From Acinetobacter sp. A47 (GTDB lineage: Bacteria > Pseudomonadota > Gammaproteobacteria > Pseudomonadales > Moraxellaceae), in assembly GCF_000805455.1 (NCBI RefSeq), contig NZ_JSUS01000032.1, positions 434,001-498,000 on the forward strand: a stretch of DNA of 64,000 nt. The letters run 5' to 3'. Numbering within the stretch: position 1 is the stretch's first letter; each line of letters opens with the position of its first letter. Position numbers and translations under genes: made by a program. The notes beneath the pieces are model-generated. The model ran no database searches and was not told where the DNA came from. It worked only from the letters and a program-made list of their open reading frames with translations. Below are positions 18,975-29,082 of this stretch, in pieces.

Positions 18975-19646
18975 ATGTCGAAACTGCAAAGATTTAAAGA
19001 TCCCTTCATATCCATCCTAAAAAATATATTGATTGTGATCCTTATTATTTGTTCTTTTATTTTTTTTGCCTGTTTAAGCCTATATATGTGGTATCGCTAC
19101 CAGCAAGCTGACTATATCAAGACAGCATTTAAACAAATGACCTCAATCAATCAATATATTTTTCTGCCTATCAAGTTGAATGATCCGGTTATTCAATATA
19201 CGCAGCAAGATATTAATATTCGCAAATTTGTCACCATCTATCGACTCGATACACCGACAACCAATCAAATCAAGGCTCAATTTCTAACAAAACCCAGCCT
19301 ATTTTTTGAAAATAAAATGTTTAACTGTATCAAGCCGACGCTTAAAACCAGATGGCGTTTTCCTTATCTGACTTTTCACTACGTTCACCCACCTGAGATG
19401 TTTAAGCACCACCATGATTACAAAGTGCACGATTCCTTTATCGTGTATGGGACAAATAAATATATCAGGCAAATAGAAACAATATGTGCAAAGCCGCAAA
19501 GCTTATATATCTATCAAGATCAGCAACAATTACTCACGACACTGGACTCGTTTAATCAACCCCATAATATTCATTTTAATGAGGTAGATATCAAGCTCAA
19601 TAGCCAGGAAAAGCTGTTATTTATAGAAATGACATTAACCAGATAA
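18975..19646 (+). CDS. Hypothetical single-pass membrane protein
   Basis: A 223-residue protein that I do not recognise. One strongly hydrophobic segment near residues 14-42 (ILIVILIICSFIFFACLSLYM) anchors it, followed by a basic, tyrosine-rich, probably periplasmic domain with no visible catalytic motif. Codon use is AT-richer than the neighbouring catabolic genes. It lies between the terminator of the dehydrogenase pair and the convergent gor gene. Confidence 0.7.
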   Translation: MSKLQRFKDPFISILKNILIVILIICSFIFFACLSLYMWYRYQQADYIKTAFKQMTSINQYIFLPIKLNDPVIQYTQQDINIRKFVTIYRLDTPTTNQIKAQFLTKPSLFFENKMFNCIKPTLKTRWRFPYLTFHYVHPPEMFKHHHDYKVHDSFIVYGTNKYIRQIETICAKPQSLYIYQDQQQLLTTLDSFNQPHNIHFNEVDIKLNSQEKLLFIEMTLTR

Positions 19647-19722
19647 ATGCTAATTCGAAATCCAGTTTAAGCATGAGCTAAACCAGATTCCGATCTCAAG
19701 CAGGATATTTGATTACAGCCAT

Positions 19723-21075
19723 TTACCGCATCGTCACAAATTCTTCTGCAGAAGTTGGATGAATCGCAACGGTATCATCAAAATCCTGCTTGGTGGCGCC
19801 CATTTTTAAAGCCACTGCAAAGCCTTGCAAAATCTCATCCATACCAAAGCCGATCCCGTGAATGCCGACAATTTTTTCATTTTCACCGACACAAACCAGT
19901 TTCATTCTGGTCGGCTGCCGATGCCGGGTAATGGCACTATACATCGCCGTGAAAGATGAGTTGTAGACTTTGACCGCTTGTTGGCCGTATTGTTCAATCG
20001 CTTCTTTTTCCGTAATCCCCACTGTTCCAATCGGAGGATGACTAAACACCACGGTCGGAATATTGTTATAGTCCAGATGTTCGTCCGGTTTATGATTGAA
20101 TAAACGTTCAGACAGTCTACGTCCCGCAGCCACAGCAACCGGTGTCAGCTCCATTTTCCCGGTAATATCGCCCACTGCATAAATTCCTTGCTGTGAAGTA
20201 TTCTGGAACTTGTCGACTTGAATATAGCCTCGCTCATCCAGCAGCACATTGGCATTCTCCAGATTCAAACTGGTTGTATTCGGTTCCCGTCCGGTAGCCC
20301 AGATCAAACAATCCACCGTATAGGTTTTGCCATTTTCTAAATGTAAGGTAACAGAATCATCGCCATTTTTTGTGATTTTCTTTGGCACAGCTTGAGTATG
20401 AACCGCAATGCCATCTGTTTGCATGACCTCTACCAAAGTTTCACTCACAAACCTATCAAAGCGTCTTACCGGTAAATCTTTACGAATGAATAATCCGACA
20501 TGTGAACCCAAAGCATTGAGTACACCCGCCAACTCAACCGCGATATAGCCTGAACCGATCACCGCGGTGGTTTTTGGTAAAGCGGTCAGTTCAAAGAATC
20601 CATTTGAGTCAATGCCATACTCCACACCTTCAATGTTGGGTAATGACGGCTGTGTTCCTGTTGCAATCAGGATATGATCTGCAGTAAACCGCTCACCATT
20701 GACTTCAATGGTCTTTTGATCGATAAAGTGAGCTGAACCATGAATAAGGTCAACTTTATTTTTGCTTAGGCTATTTTGATAAGATTGATGAATACGCTCA
20801 ATATAGGCTTGGCGGTTGTTCACCAATGTTTGCCAGTCGAAAGATTCTACCTTGCTATTAAAGCCATAATCCGGCCCATATTTATGAATCGCCTCAGCAA
20901 TGTGAGCTGCATACCACATCACTTTTTTAGGCACACAGCCCACATTGACACAGGTACCACCAAGCTCGGCTTTTTCTATCAAGGCGCATTTTTTTCCGTA
21001 CATTGCAGCACGATTGACTGATGCAATTCCGCCACTCCCGGCACCGATCGCAATATAATCATAATGTTTTGTCAT
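19723..21075 (-). CDS. gor: Glutathione-disulfide reductase
   Basis: NADPH-dependent reduction of oxidised glutathione in the cytoplasm. The FAD motif GAGSGG is at residues 11-16, the redox disulfide at [13 protein letters not shown] (about residues 39-51), a second [13 protein letters not shown] nucleotide motif at about 175, and the C-terminal [10 protein letters not shown] histidine-glutamate pair completes the active site. 450 residues, the same as E. coli Gor. It is separated from alkM by a terminator, so probably has its own promoter. Confidence 0.95.
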   Translation of the reverse strand: MTKHYDYIAIGAGSGGIASVNRAAMYGKKCALIEKAELGGTCVNVGCVPKKVMWYAAHIAEAIHKYGPDYGFNSKVESFDWQTLVNNRQAYIERIHQSYQNSLSKNKVDLIHGSAHFIDQKTIEVNGERFTADHILIATGTQPSLPNIEGVEYGIDSNGFFELTALPKTTAVIGSGYIAVELAGVLNALGSHVGLFIRKDLPVRRFDRFVSETLVEVMQTDGIAVHTQAVPKKITKNGDDSVTLHLENGKTYTVDCLIWATGREPNTTSLNLENANVLLDERGYIQVDKFQNTSQQGIYAVGDITGKMELTPVAVAAGRRLSERLFNHKPDEHLDYNNIPTVVFSHPPIGTVGITEKEAIEQYGQQAVKVYNSSFTAMYSAITRHRQPTRMKLVCVGENEKIVGIHGIGFGMDEILQGFAVALKMGATKQDFDDTVAIHPTSAEEFVTMR

Positions 21076-21173
21076 CTTTGCCTCATGAAACTGATTACAT
21101 ATCTATGGTTCTCAACCATATAGGTATACAGCAACACGATATAAAAACCGTTACTTTTTAAATTTTTGATACA

Positions 21174-21208
21174 AGAAAAAAGGCATGGACAATAACTCAT
21201 CCATGCCT
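21174..21208 (-). terminator. Terminator of alkM
   Basis: Inverted repeat AGGCATGGA (21181-21189) / TCCATGCCT (21200-21208) with a 10-base loop. On the minus strand the stem is followed by a run of six T's, so it reads as a Rho-independent terminator for alkM. Confidence 0.75.
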
Positions 21209-21243
21209 GCTTTGAAAAAAGCAATTCATCCTGTAACTGTGAT

Positions 21244-22473
21244 TTATTCTGTCGCAACTTCATTTAGCGACTGATCCACCACCCCGAATTTTTTAAACAG
21301 TTTGGCGCGACGCTTTGGATAGATATTGGCTTTATTCAAATCACCTTTATAGTGATCAAATACACGTTTATCCATCATTTTTGACCATAATGGTGGAATC
21401 AAGGCAGGCAATAACATACTCGCATAACCACTTGGCAATTCAGGGGCTTCATCAAAATGACGCAATGCCTGGAATGGTCGGGTCGGATAAGCATGATGGT
21501 CGGAATGGCGCTGCAACTGATACAAGAACAAGTTGGTCACAATATTATTGTTATTCCAGCTATGCTCCGGCATGGTACGCTCATATTTGCCGTTTTTATC
21601 CTTTTGACGTTTGAGGCCGTAGTGTTCGATATAGTTAATAATCTCGAACAAACTGATTCCATAAAAAGATTGTGCTGCCAGATAAGGAACCACTCCCTTG
21701 CCAAACAAGCCAATCATCGATGCATGAAAAGCCGCACTCATGCCCCAGCCCTGCAACAATTCATTCTCTGCCGACCAGAATTCCTTGCCTTTACGTTTTA
21801 ACCGGTTGGTTTCAATCTCGATGGCAGACTTGAACGATCCGATAACTGTACGCGGCCAGAACTCATAAAATGTTTCACCCATTTGTGAAGAAGCCGGATC
21901 TTCTGGTGTTGCTGCACGTTTATGATGGCCATAAGGATGTTCGATACGGAAATGGTTATAACCTGTAGGAACCAGTGCCAGATGGGAAAGAATATGATCA
22001 ATACGGTCATGTTTATGACTAAGCTCATGTGCGGTATTGATTGCAATCCCGTTCACTGCTCCCATGGAAATGCCCAATAACACTTTATCTACAAAAGAAG
22101 TGTCTTTTCTGCTGGTCAAATAGCAGGCATAAAGATTGGCTGCATACTGCAAGGGAATAAAGCTTTTTACCAACCGCGCATAATACGGGTCTTTTTCCAG
22201 TAATTTAATATCTTCATCAGTGGGATTATTGGCATCTTTCCCTATCAAGGTATCAATCGCTGGAATAATGATATGCAGAACGATTGGCCCGCCAAGCGCA
22301 AAGATTTTTTTAAAAGGTCGGGGAGCAAATTGGTAACCCGCTAAAATACCAATTCCAATAGCAGGCAAAGCCGGGCTAATTGCCCATAAATAACGTTTAC
22401 GGTCCAACTCTGTTTTTGACTTTGGAATGCTTACTGGCATTAGTTCTTGTTCAACATTTACTGGCGCATTCAT
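21244..22473 (-). CDS. alkM: Alkane 1-monooxygenase AlkM/AlkB
   Basis: Integral-membrane non-haem di-iron hydroxylase that converts n-alkanes to 1-alkanols. The histidine boxes are all present: HELSHKHDRIDH (from residue 149), EHPYGHH (178-184), NYIEHYG (to 286) and LQRHSDHHA (320-328). Hydrophobic segments lie near residues 28-48, 58-76 and 128-148 and around 240-280. The start at 22473 (MNAPVNVEQE) gives 409 residues and matches my memory of Acinetobacter AlkM; an ATG at 22485 is also possible. It is divergent from an AraC-type regulator. No rubredoxin genes adjoin it, as is known for Acinetobacter, so electrons must come from genes elsewhere. Confidence 0.95.
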   Translation of the reverse strand: MNAPVNVEQELMPVSIPKSKTELDRKRYLWAISPALPAIGIGILAGYQFAPRPFKKIFALGGPIVLHIIIPAIDTLIGKDANNPTDEDIKLLEKDPYYARLVKSFIPLQYAANLYACYLTSRKDTSFVDKVLLGISMGAVNGIAINTAHELSHKHDRIDHILSHLALVPTGYNHFRIEHPYGHHKRAATPEDPASSQMGETFYEFWPRTVIGSFKSAIEIETNRLKRKGKEFWSAENELLQGWGMSAAFHASMIGLFGKGVVPYLAAQSFYGISLFEIINYIEHYGLKRQKDKNGKYERTMPEHSWNNNNIVTNLFLYQLQRHSDHHAYPTRPFQALRHFDEAPELPSGYASMLLPALIPPLWSKMMDKRVFDHYKGDLNKANIYPKRRAKLFKKFGVVDQSLNEVATE

Positions 22474-22663
22474 TATCGAATCCATGTCTTTGTATATATA
22501 AGTATATTTTGAGGAAATATAAATTCCATGACAGTTGCAAGCGTCCAAAAAACCTATGTCAAAGTCCTTGGCATCATCTTCCCTGTTTTTGTCCCCTAAA
22601 CACATATTGAGTTATTTCAACAGCCCTCTATAATTTCAGGTGAATACATTATTTAAAAATCAT
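22474..22663. promoter_or_regulatory. Divergent alkM-alkR control region
   Basis: This 190-base AT-rich gap separates the two divergent starts. A regulator-binding site is expected, but no clear repeat or promoter could be defined by eye. Confidence 0.4.
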
Positions 22664-23596
22664 ATGGATGCATTAAGTAAAATATTTGCTGATATTCATT
22701 TAAACCACACTGAATATATCTACTTGAAAACCCAGGGAGAATGGAGTTTTAGCTGTCAGGATCAGACAGCCCTGATTGTTCATATCATTTTAGTCGGTTC
22801 TGTTTTTATTCAAATTGATGCGCACAACAGCTTAACTGCACAAGCTGGCGAAATTGTGGTAATCCCTTCAGGCAAAGCCCATACAGGAGCAGATAATGCA
22901 ATCACCAAACTTGTCAATGCAGTTGATATTTCCAAGCTGTTTGATGGTCATAAAGAAGATGCCATTGAGTTTGGTACCGAATCTGCCGAGAAAAACCTGA
23001 TCCTTAGCGTCCGTTGCCAGATAGATACCATCATGGCGCGGCCATTTATTCAGGCGCTTCCTCCTATTATTCATCTCCAGCACGGGGATACCAATGCTCC
23101 GGAATGGCTACAAATCGGCTTACATTTTCTGGCACTAGAAACCCAAAATATCCAAGCAGGTCGCGATATCATCATTGACCATCTGGTCAATATCCTGCTC
23201 ATTAAATGCATCCGGGATCATATCCAGCAGATTTCGGATCAGCCCGGCTGGCTCAGTGCCTTGAATCATCCAGAACTTAGCAATAGTCTGGCAGCAATCC
23301 ATAATCATCCGGAAGATAGCTGGACTGTTGAATCTCTGGCAGAACAATGCTGCATGTCCCGTTCAAAATTTGCCAGCCTGTTCCATGAAGTTATCGGTGA
23401 ATCTCCCCTTGCCTATCTGCAACAACACCGTATGCGTCTGGCAAGCCAGTATCTGCGTAAAAGCAACTATTCGGTTCAGCAAATCGCCAACAAGGTCGGC
23501 TATACCTCTGAAACAGCTTTTAGTCAGGCATTTAAACGCACCTTTGAGTATTCTCCCAAACAGTATCGCCAGCAGTTTATAGAAGAAGAAAATTAA
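22664..23596 (+). CDS. alkR: AraC-family regulator, AlkR-like
   Basis: A cupin-type N-terminal effector domain (about residues 1-190, with AGEIVVIPSGKAHTG) is joined to a C-terminal AraC DNA-binding domain with two helix-turn-helix motifs (SWTVESLAEQCCMSRSKFASLFHEVIG and YSVQQIANKVGYTSETAFSQAFKR). In Acinetobacter the AraC/XylS regulator AlkR activates alkM in response to alkanes; divergence from alkM supports this role. The ATG at 22664 (MDALSKIFADIHL) gives 310 residues and fits the family; a GTG at 22640 is possible. Confidence 0.9.
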   Translation: MDALSKIFADIHLNHTEYIYLKTQGEWSFSCQDQTALIVHIILVGSVFIQIDAHNSLTAQAGEIVVIPSGKAHTGADNAITKLVNAVDISKLFDGHKEDAIEFGTESAEKNLILSVRCQIDTIMARPFIQALPPIIHLQHGDTNAPEWLQIGLHFLALETQNIQAGRDIIIDHLVNILLIKCIRDHIQQISDQPGWLSALNHPELSNSLAAIHNHPEDSWTVESLAEQCCMSRSKFASLFHEVIGESPLAYLQQHRMRLASQYLRKSNYSVQQIANKVGYTSETAFSQAFKRTFEYSPKQYRQQFIEEEN

Positions 23597-23605
23597 CGGT
23601 ATAAA

Positions 23606-23627
23606 AAAAGACACTTACGTGTCTTTT
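23606..23627. terminator. Bidirectional terminator between alkR and lpxA
   Basis: AAAAGACAC / GTGTCTTTT stem with a four-base loop. A-runs on one side and T-runs on the other fit termination of both convergent genes. Confidence 0.75.
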
Positions 23628-23641
23628 CTTGTCTTCATTGA

Positions 23642-24430
23642 TTAACGCACAATACCACGGGTCGATTGCTCCAATGAATCAATGAACAGCTGGGCTTCTG
23701 GCGTCTTGACCAGAATTTCATTACGGATCTGCTCAATGGCCTGCTCAGTCGTCAAGCCAGACTTATAGATTAGCTTGTAAGCTTCTCTTAATCCCTGAAT
23801 GGTATCACGAGACCAGCCTTTACGACGCATCCCCTCAATATTCATTCCATAAGCACGCGCCGGATTACCCGAAGCCATGATATAGGCTGGAACGTCCTTA
23901 AGAATTAAAGCGGCACCACCAATCATGCTATAAGAATCAATTTTACAGAACTGGTGAATGCCGGCATTACCACCAACGATCACATGATCACCAACATGGA
24001 CATGGCCTGCGACACCAACATTGTTTGCAAAAATATTGTGGTTACCAATTACACAGTCATGTGCAATATGCGTATTCACCATTAACAGGTTATGATGACC
24101 AATCTTGGTCAGGCTATGATCCTGAACTGTCCCGCGATGCAAGGTGCAATGCTCGCGAATCGAGTTATGATCCCCGATTTCCAGCCAGGTTTCTTCACCC
24201 TGATATTTTAAATCCTGACAGATTTCCCCAATACTGGAAAACTGGAAAATATCGTTATTTTTACCAATTCTGGTAAAACCACCAATGACAACATGCGAAT
24301 GTAACTTTGTACCCGAGTCAATACTTACTTTTGGACCCACAATACAATACGGACCAATTTGTACATCAGATGCGATTTCTGCAGACGGGTCAATAATTGC
24401 TGTAGGATGTATTAGATTTTGACTACTCAT
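23642..24430 (-). CDS. lpxA: UDP-N-acetylglucosamine acyltransferase LpxA
   Basis: First step of lipid A synthesis: transfers a 3-hydroxyacyl chain from acyl carrier protein to UDP-GlcNAc. The protein is a left-handed beta-helix of hexapeptide repeats (HPTAIIDPSAEIASDVQIGPYCIVG), with the catalytic histidine region NTHIAHDCVIGNHNIFANNVGVAGHV and a C-terminal helical domain (RRKGWSRDTIQGLREAYKLIY). 262 residues, normal. Its start overlaps the fabZ stop by four bases (ATGA). It is the last gene of the envelope operon; lpxB does not follow it here. Confidence 0.96.
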   Translation of the reverse strand: MSSQNLIHPTAIIDPSAEIASDVQIGPYCIVGPKVSIDSGTKLHSHVVIGGFTRIGKNNDIFQFSSIGEICQDLKYQGEETWLEIGDHNSIREHCTLHRGTVQDHSLTKIGHHNLLMVNTHIAHDCVIGNHNIFANNVGVAGHVHVGDHVIVGGNAGIHQFCKIDSYSMIGGAALILKDVPAYIMASGNPARAYGMNIEGMRRKGWSRDTIQGLREAYKLIYKSGLTTEQAIEQIRNEILVKTPEAQLFIDSLEQSTRGIVR

Positions 24431-24912
24431 GTCTGCTCAATTTTCTGGTGTGAAATAATAATCTCTGCCGTCGCAGCAACAATGCCATCAACGCTAGCTG
24501 TACAATTGTACTTGTAAATGCCACGTTTTTGCATGACGAGCTCAGATTTTAAGACAAGCTGGTCACCTGCAACAACCTGTTTTTTAAACCTGATTTTTTC
24601 TGCGCCCGCAAATAAAAATAGCGAACCTGCTTTCGGCTTCTGATTGGTTAAGACAAAACCCAGAATTCCAGAAACCTGTGCTAATGCTTCAATCATCAGT
24701 ACGCCAGGCATAATTGGATAGGTCGGGAAATGCCCTTGGAAAAACTCTTCATTAATCGAGACGTTTTTATAACCGACAATACTGTTCTCAGTTACTTCCG
24801 TAACGCGATCAACTAATAAAAATGGATAACGATGGGGTAAATATTCACGAATGGTAAGAATATCCATTGGTAATTCAGGCATCGTAAATGCTGGAGATGT
24901 AGACTCAGTCAT
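24427..24912 (-). CDS. fabZ: 3-hydroxyacyl-ACP dehydratase FabZ
   Basis: Hot-dog-fold dehydratase of fatty-acid elongation. The active-site His is in FQGHFPTYPIMPG (His61) and the Glu in VLMIEALAQ (Glu75). 161 residues, normal. It lies between lpxD and lpxA, a common arrangement that links membrane fatty-acid and lipid A synthesis through the same acyl-ACP pool. Confidence 0.96.
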   Translation of the reverse strand: MTESTSPAFTMPELPMDILTIREYLPHRYPFLLVDRVTEVTENSIVGYKNVSINEEFFQGHFPTYPIMPGVLMIEALAQVSGILGFVLTNQKPKAGSLFLFAGAEKIRFKKQVVAGDQLVLKSELVMQKRGIYKYNCTASVDGIVAATAEIIISHQKIEQT

Positions 24913-24918
24913 AATTAA

Positions 24919-25989
24919 TTATTTACGTAACTTAAAGGTTGATTCAAGGGACTCTAATTGAGCTTGCATATGATCAAGCCTTTTAGTGATTTGGGTCAAT
25001 GGCACATCTGCTAATTGTCTTAAGCGTACAATCGTCTTTTTCCAGTGGGTATTTTCAAAAAGCCCCATACCTGAAGAGTATGTACCAGCCTCAGAAATAT
25101 TTCGTGTCGCCATTGACATTGCGGTAAGTGTTACATTATCGGCTATTTTAATATGTCCAACCACACCGGAGGCCCCACCTAGAATACAGTTTTTGCCAAT
25201 ATGGGCGCTTCCGGCAATTCCACAATTCGCCGCAATGGCAGTATTCTCACCGATATGAACGTTGTGGGCAATTTGCACAAGATTATCAATAATGACACCA
25301 TCTTCCAGAATTGTGTCGTCCAGCGCGCCGCGGTCAATACTACAATTCGATCCGATACGTACATCATTTCCAATACGTACCGAACCCAGTTGTGCAATAC
25401 GGTGCCATTTCCCCTGATAAGGAGCAAACCCAAAACCTTCAGTACCAATCACAGTATTGGCATGAATGCGAACACGATCTTTGAGTCTGGCTGCACCTGT
25501 AATGGTGACATGGGCATCAATAAAACAGTCTTTGCCAATTTCGACACCGTCATCAATAAAAGCATGCGCCTGAATAATGGTATTGGTACCAATAACGCAG
25601 TTTTCACCGATCACAGCATAATGACCAATATAAACATCGTCTGCTACGATGGCGGAGGGATGAATTTGGGCTGTACTTTCAATTCCCCGCTGAACAATCT
25701 TTTTTTCAAATATATGGGTTAAAGTGGCAAAAGCCAAATAAGGATTATCAACAACAATAAAATTCTGTTTGCCTGTCAGCAGTTGTTTAAGTTCTGCTGT
25801 AACAATATAGGCACCCGCTTGGCTAGACTCAGCCTGTGCGAGATATTTTTCACCATTTACAAAACTGATCTGATTTTCCTGGGCATGCTCCAGACTCGCC
25901 AGACTCGAGACCAGAACATCTTTTTCACCGAAATACTCACCTTTTACAAGATGAGCAATTTCGTCTAAACGGTAACTACGTCGATTCAT
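24919..25989 (-). CDS. lpxD: UDP-3-O-(3-hydroxyacyl)glucosamine N-acyltransferase LpxD
   Basis: Third step of lipid A synthesis, N-acylation of the glucosamine. An N-terminal uridine-binding domain (about residues 1-100) precedes hexapeptide repeats ([27 protein letters not shown]), including the [29 protein letters not shown] catalytic region, and a C-terminal helical end ([20 protein letters not shown]) that looks coiled. 356 residues, normal. Three bases after skp. Confidence 0.96.
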   Translation of the reverse strand: MNRRSYRLDEIAHLVKGEYFGEKDVLVSSLASLEHAQENQISFVNGEKYLAQAESSQAGAYIVTAELKQLLTGKQNFIVVDNPYLAFATLTHIFEKKIVQRGIESTAQIHPSAIVADDVYIGHYAVIGENCVIGTNTIIQAHAFIDDGVEIGKDCFIDAHVTITGAARLKDRVRIHANTVIGTEGFGFAPYQGKWHRIAQLGSVRIGNDVRIGSNCSIDRGALDDTILEDGVIIDNLVQIAHNVHIGENTAIAANCGIAGSAHIGKNCILGGASGVVGHIKIADNVTLTAMSMATRNISEAGTYSSGMGLFENTHWKKTIVRLRQLADVPLTQITKRLDHMQAQLESLESTFKLRK

Positions 25990-25992
25990 TGA

Positions 25993-26493
25993 TTATTTAA
26001 TTGCATTAACCTTTTGAATCATTTTATCAGTTAAATCATACTGAGCGTCAGAGGCAATCGTAGAATTTTTATTCAAAATAAGATCCAAGTTGTTCTCTTT
26101 ACGCAATTGTTCAGCAGCTTGCTTTACACGCGTCTCAAAAGTCGTGTTCATTGCTTGCAGACTTGACTGTACTTTGGTCTGCAAACCTTGCTGGGTCGAA
26201 TTAAATTCGCTCAATTTTGACTGATATTGAGCAGTCAGCTTTTGAATATCGGCCTGATTCATTTTCTGGCCATCGGTCTGTGCTTTTTGCTGCAAAGACT
26301 CCAGCTCTTTACCCAACTGTTCCAGACGTGTTGAGGTCGGTTTTACCGATTGGCTCAAGCTGGCATTTTGCTGTTTGAGATAAGTGCTGCTTTCTACAAC
26401 TTTAGCCAAATCGACAACAGCCAGACCTGCAGCATTTACAGTCGCAGAAACCGTAAGTCCCAAACCTAACACGAGTTTTGTTAGTGTATTCAT
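25993..26493 (-). CDS. skp: OmpH/Skp family periplasmic chaperone
   Basis: Periplasmic trimeric chaperone that carries unfolded outer-membrane proteins. A signal peptide occupies about residues 1-22 (basic TK, hydrophobic LVLGLGLTVSA, then NAA). The mature part begins GLAVVDLAKVVESS and continues into a long Gln-rich coiled coil (about residues 40-130). The ATG at 26493 has AAGGATG upstream and gives 166 residues. It lies between bamA and lpxD as in other gamma-proteobacteria. Confidence 0.9.
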   Translation of the reverse strand: MNTLTKLVLGLGLTVSATVNAAGLAVVDLAKVVESSTYLKQQNASLSQSVKPTSTRLEQLGKELESLQQKAQTDGQKMNQADIQKLTAQYQSKLSEFNSTQQGLQTKVQSSLQAMNTTFETRVKQAAEQLRKENNLDLILNKNSTIASDAQYDLTDKMIQKVNAIK

Positions 26494-26537
26494 TATTTCA
26501 TCCTTTATATATTCTATAGCGCCAAGCAAGGCCGTAC

Positions 26538-29048
26538 TTAGAAAGTACGACCGATTTCAAACTGGATCGATTTAGTATCATCGCCTTTTTTGTCATTCAG
26601 TGGATATGCATAGCTAAGCGATAACGGGCCAATCATGGTAATCCAGGTAAAACCAACACCTACGCTATAACGCATATTGCCGAAGTCAAACTTGTAGTTG
26701 TCATTACAATATTGCTTGATATCAATATCTCGACCATCCATCTTCATGGAGCCTGTTGCAATATCACATTTGGTATCAAATACTTGTGCACCTTCAGCAA
26801 ACAATACCGGGCGAACCTGACGCGTCCAGTCACCTTTAAATGGTAAAGGTAGTGCCAGCTCTGTACCAAACTGCACCAATGCATTACCACCAACTTCTTC
26901 TGGATCTGGATCGTTCTTATCAGTTTTCTGGAAAATTACACTTGGGTATTTTGGTCCCAAGCTACTATTGTCATAACCACGGACCGAACCATAACCGCCA
27001 GCATAGAAGTTTTTATAGAATGGCAAATCATTACCATAGCCCAACTTACCATAACCACGAAGGACAAATCCTTTACCTAATGATTTAAAGGCTTGTGCAT
27101 CATAAGTCACTTTCTGGTAATCGACATCACTACCCGGTAAACCGATTTCAAGACCAACACGATGTGACATACCAGAGGTCGGGAAAATTGGACGGTTCAA
27201 GGTGTTATAAGACCAGCCAAGATTGAGCATATAAGTCAGGAAAGTACCTTCAAAAGCATTGTCATAGGTTCTTTCCTGCCCAGGATTACATTTACCTGTG
27301 TATTTATCATCAATCTTTTCTAATTGATCTTCCGGACAGTAAGTCGCGCTACCTGTCGCCTTACCACCATTAGCCAATAAATAATCACGGATGTAAGTCG
27401 AAACACTTGGTCCGGTGCGGACTTTGGTTTGATCTACGCCTAAAGATGCACTTAAACTCTGGTTTTCATCAATTGGATAACCAAAACTTAAACTACCGCC
27501 CACACTATCCGTTACATAGTTGTTGACGTTATAGTCTTTGTTTAGCTTGGTCTTACGATAATAAACGTTATAACCGCGGCTTACCCCATCAATGGTAAAG
27601 TACGGGTCTGTAACACTTAAATTATAGTAATCTTGCGTCTCGGAACGGGACAAATCAACCGCAACACGATTTCCTGTCCCCATAAAGTTGGTCTGGCTCA
27701 AACCAGCCTGGAAAGTGACACCACCATTTTGTGAATAACCCACAGCCAGTGTAGTTGTTCCTGAATGCTGCTCTTCAACATTTACGTTTAAGTCAACCTG
27801 ATCAGGCGAGTTTGGTACACGAACAGGTTTTACATCAACCGTTTTAAAGAAACCGGTACGCTCTAAACGGACTTTAGAAAGATCGATTTTCTCATTACTT
27901 GCCAATGCACCTTCCATTTGTCGCATTTCACGACGCAAAACCTCATCTGCAGTTTTGCTATTACCAGTGAAGTTGATACGACGTACAGTAACCTGCTGCC
28001 CCGGATTTATATAATAGTTCAGGTTTACAATACCTGTTTCATTATTGATCTCTGGAACCACATTCACTTCAGCATAGTAATAGCCAGCATTACCATATTT
28101 GCGAAGTAACAGCTGTTTGACCGCATTTACTTTTTCTTGTGAATAAGTTTCACCATCTTTGTAGAGCTTAAGAGCGGTCAGCTCTTCCGGCTTATAAAGT
28201 GCATCGCCCAGGAATTTGGACTCGCCAAACTTGAACTGGTTACCTTCATCGACTGAAACCTCAATAAAGATATGTTTTTTATCTTCACTGATATTCAGTT
28301 GAGAGTTAATAATATTAAAGTTGATATAGCCCTTGTTTAAATATAAGGCTCTTAATGCTTCAAGACTGGCAGCCATTTTCTCACGTGCATAGCGGTCATT
28401 ACGGGTCACGACTGAAGCCCAGCCACTTTCCTTCACCGCAAAGGCCTGCTTGATCTCGCTATCACTAAAGACGGTATTGCCAATAATGTTAATATCAAAA
28501 ACTTTTGCAGCCGTACCTTCATTAAAGTTTAACTTTAACTCAACACGGTTATTTGGTCGCGCAACCGTTTCAACCGTTACATCGGCATCATATCGACCCT
28601 GCTGGGTATATTGCTGCTCAAGTTCAGTCTCAATCGTCTGCAAGGCAGATTTTTTGAAAACTTCACCTTCTGCAATCCCCATCTTCTTCAAACCTTGCTC
28701 CAAGGCTTCTTTCGGGATCAGTTTATTGCCCTTGAACTCCAGTTTTGAAATCACCGGACGTTCAACCACCTTAAAGACTAAAACATTATTTTCTTTATAG
28801 GTTTTGATGTCATCAAATAAACCAGAAGCATATAAAGTGCGGATTGCCTCAGCAATCATGGGATCACTTACTCTATCGCCACTATTTATTGGTAACATAG
28901 AATAGATACTTGCAGGTGTTAAACGCACTAAGCCATCAATTCGTATATCTTGTGCAAGAAACTCATCTGCAGCGTATGCTTGTTGTACCACTGCCATCGC
29001 ACTAACCAGTGCCAAAGGCATTAATAAATGTGTGTGACGCATGCCCAT
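26538..29048 (-). CDS. bamA: Outer-membrane assembly factor BamA
   Basis: Core barrel of the beta-barrel assembly machinery. A signal peptide is cleaved around residue 26 (QQAYA), POTRA domains span about residues 30-420, and the C-terminal 16-strand barrel carries the conserved loop motif SVRGYDNSSLGP (about residue 700) and ends FEIGRTF with a terminal Phe. 836 residues, normal for Acinetobacter. Cysteines in extracellular-loop positions (residues about 585-600 and 780-800) look like surface disulfides. It lies between rseP and skp. Confidence 0.96.
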   Translation of the reverse strand: MGMRHTHLLMPLALVSAMAVVQQAYAADEFLAQDIRIDGLVRLTPASIYSMLPINSGDRVSDPMIAEAIRTLYASGLFDDIKTYKENNVLVFKVVERPVISKLEFKGNKLIPKEALEQGLKKMGIAEGEVFKKSALQTIETELEQQYTQQGRYDADVTVETVARPNNRVELKLNFNEGTAAKVFDINIIGNTVFSDSEIKQAFAVKESGWASVVTRNDRYAREKMAASLEALRALYLNKGYINFNIINSQLNISEDKKHIFIEVSVDEGNQFKFGESKFLGDALYKPEELTALKLYKDGETYSQEKVNAVKQLLLRKYGNAGYYYAEVNVVPEINNETGIVNLNYYINPGQQVTVRRINFTGNSKTADEVLRREMRQMEGALASNEKIDLSKVRLERTGFFKTVDVKPVRVPNSPDQVDLNVNVEEQHSGTTTLAVGYSQNGGVTFQAGLSQTNFMGTGNRVAVDLSRSETQDYYNLSVTDPYFTIDGVSRGYNVYYRKTKLNKDYNVNNYVTDSVGGSLSFGYPIDENQSLSASLGVDQTKVRTGPSVSTYIRDYLLANGGKATGSATYCPEDQLEKIDDKYTGKCNPGQERTYDNAFEGTFLTYMLNLGWSYNTLNRPIFPTSGMSHRVGLEIGLPGSDVDYQKVTYDAQAFKSLGKGFVLRGYGKLGYGNDLPFYKNFYAGGYGSVRGYDNSSLGPKYPSVIFQKTDKNDPDPEEVGGNALVQFGTELALPLPFKGDWTRQVRPVLFAEGAQVFDTKCDIATGSMKMDGRDIDIKQYCNDNYKFDFGNMRYSVGVGFTWITMIGPLSLSYAYPLNDKKGDDTKSIQFEIGRTF

Positions 29049-29082
29049 ATATTTTCCAGTAAGTTAAATTCCATTTGCGTTG

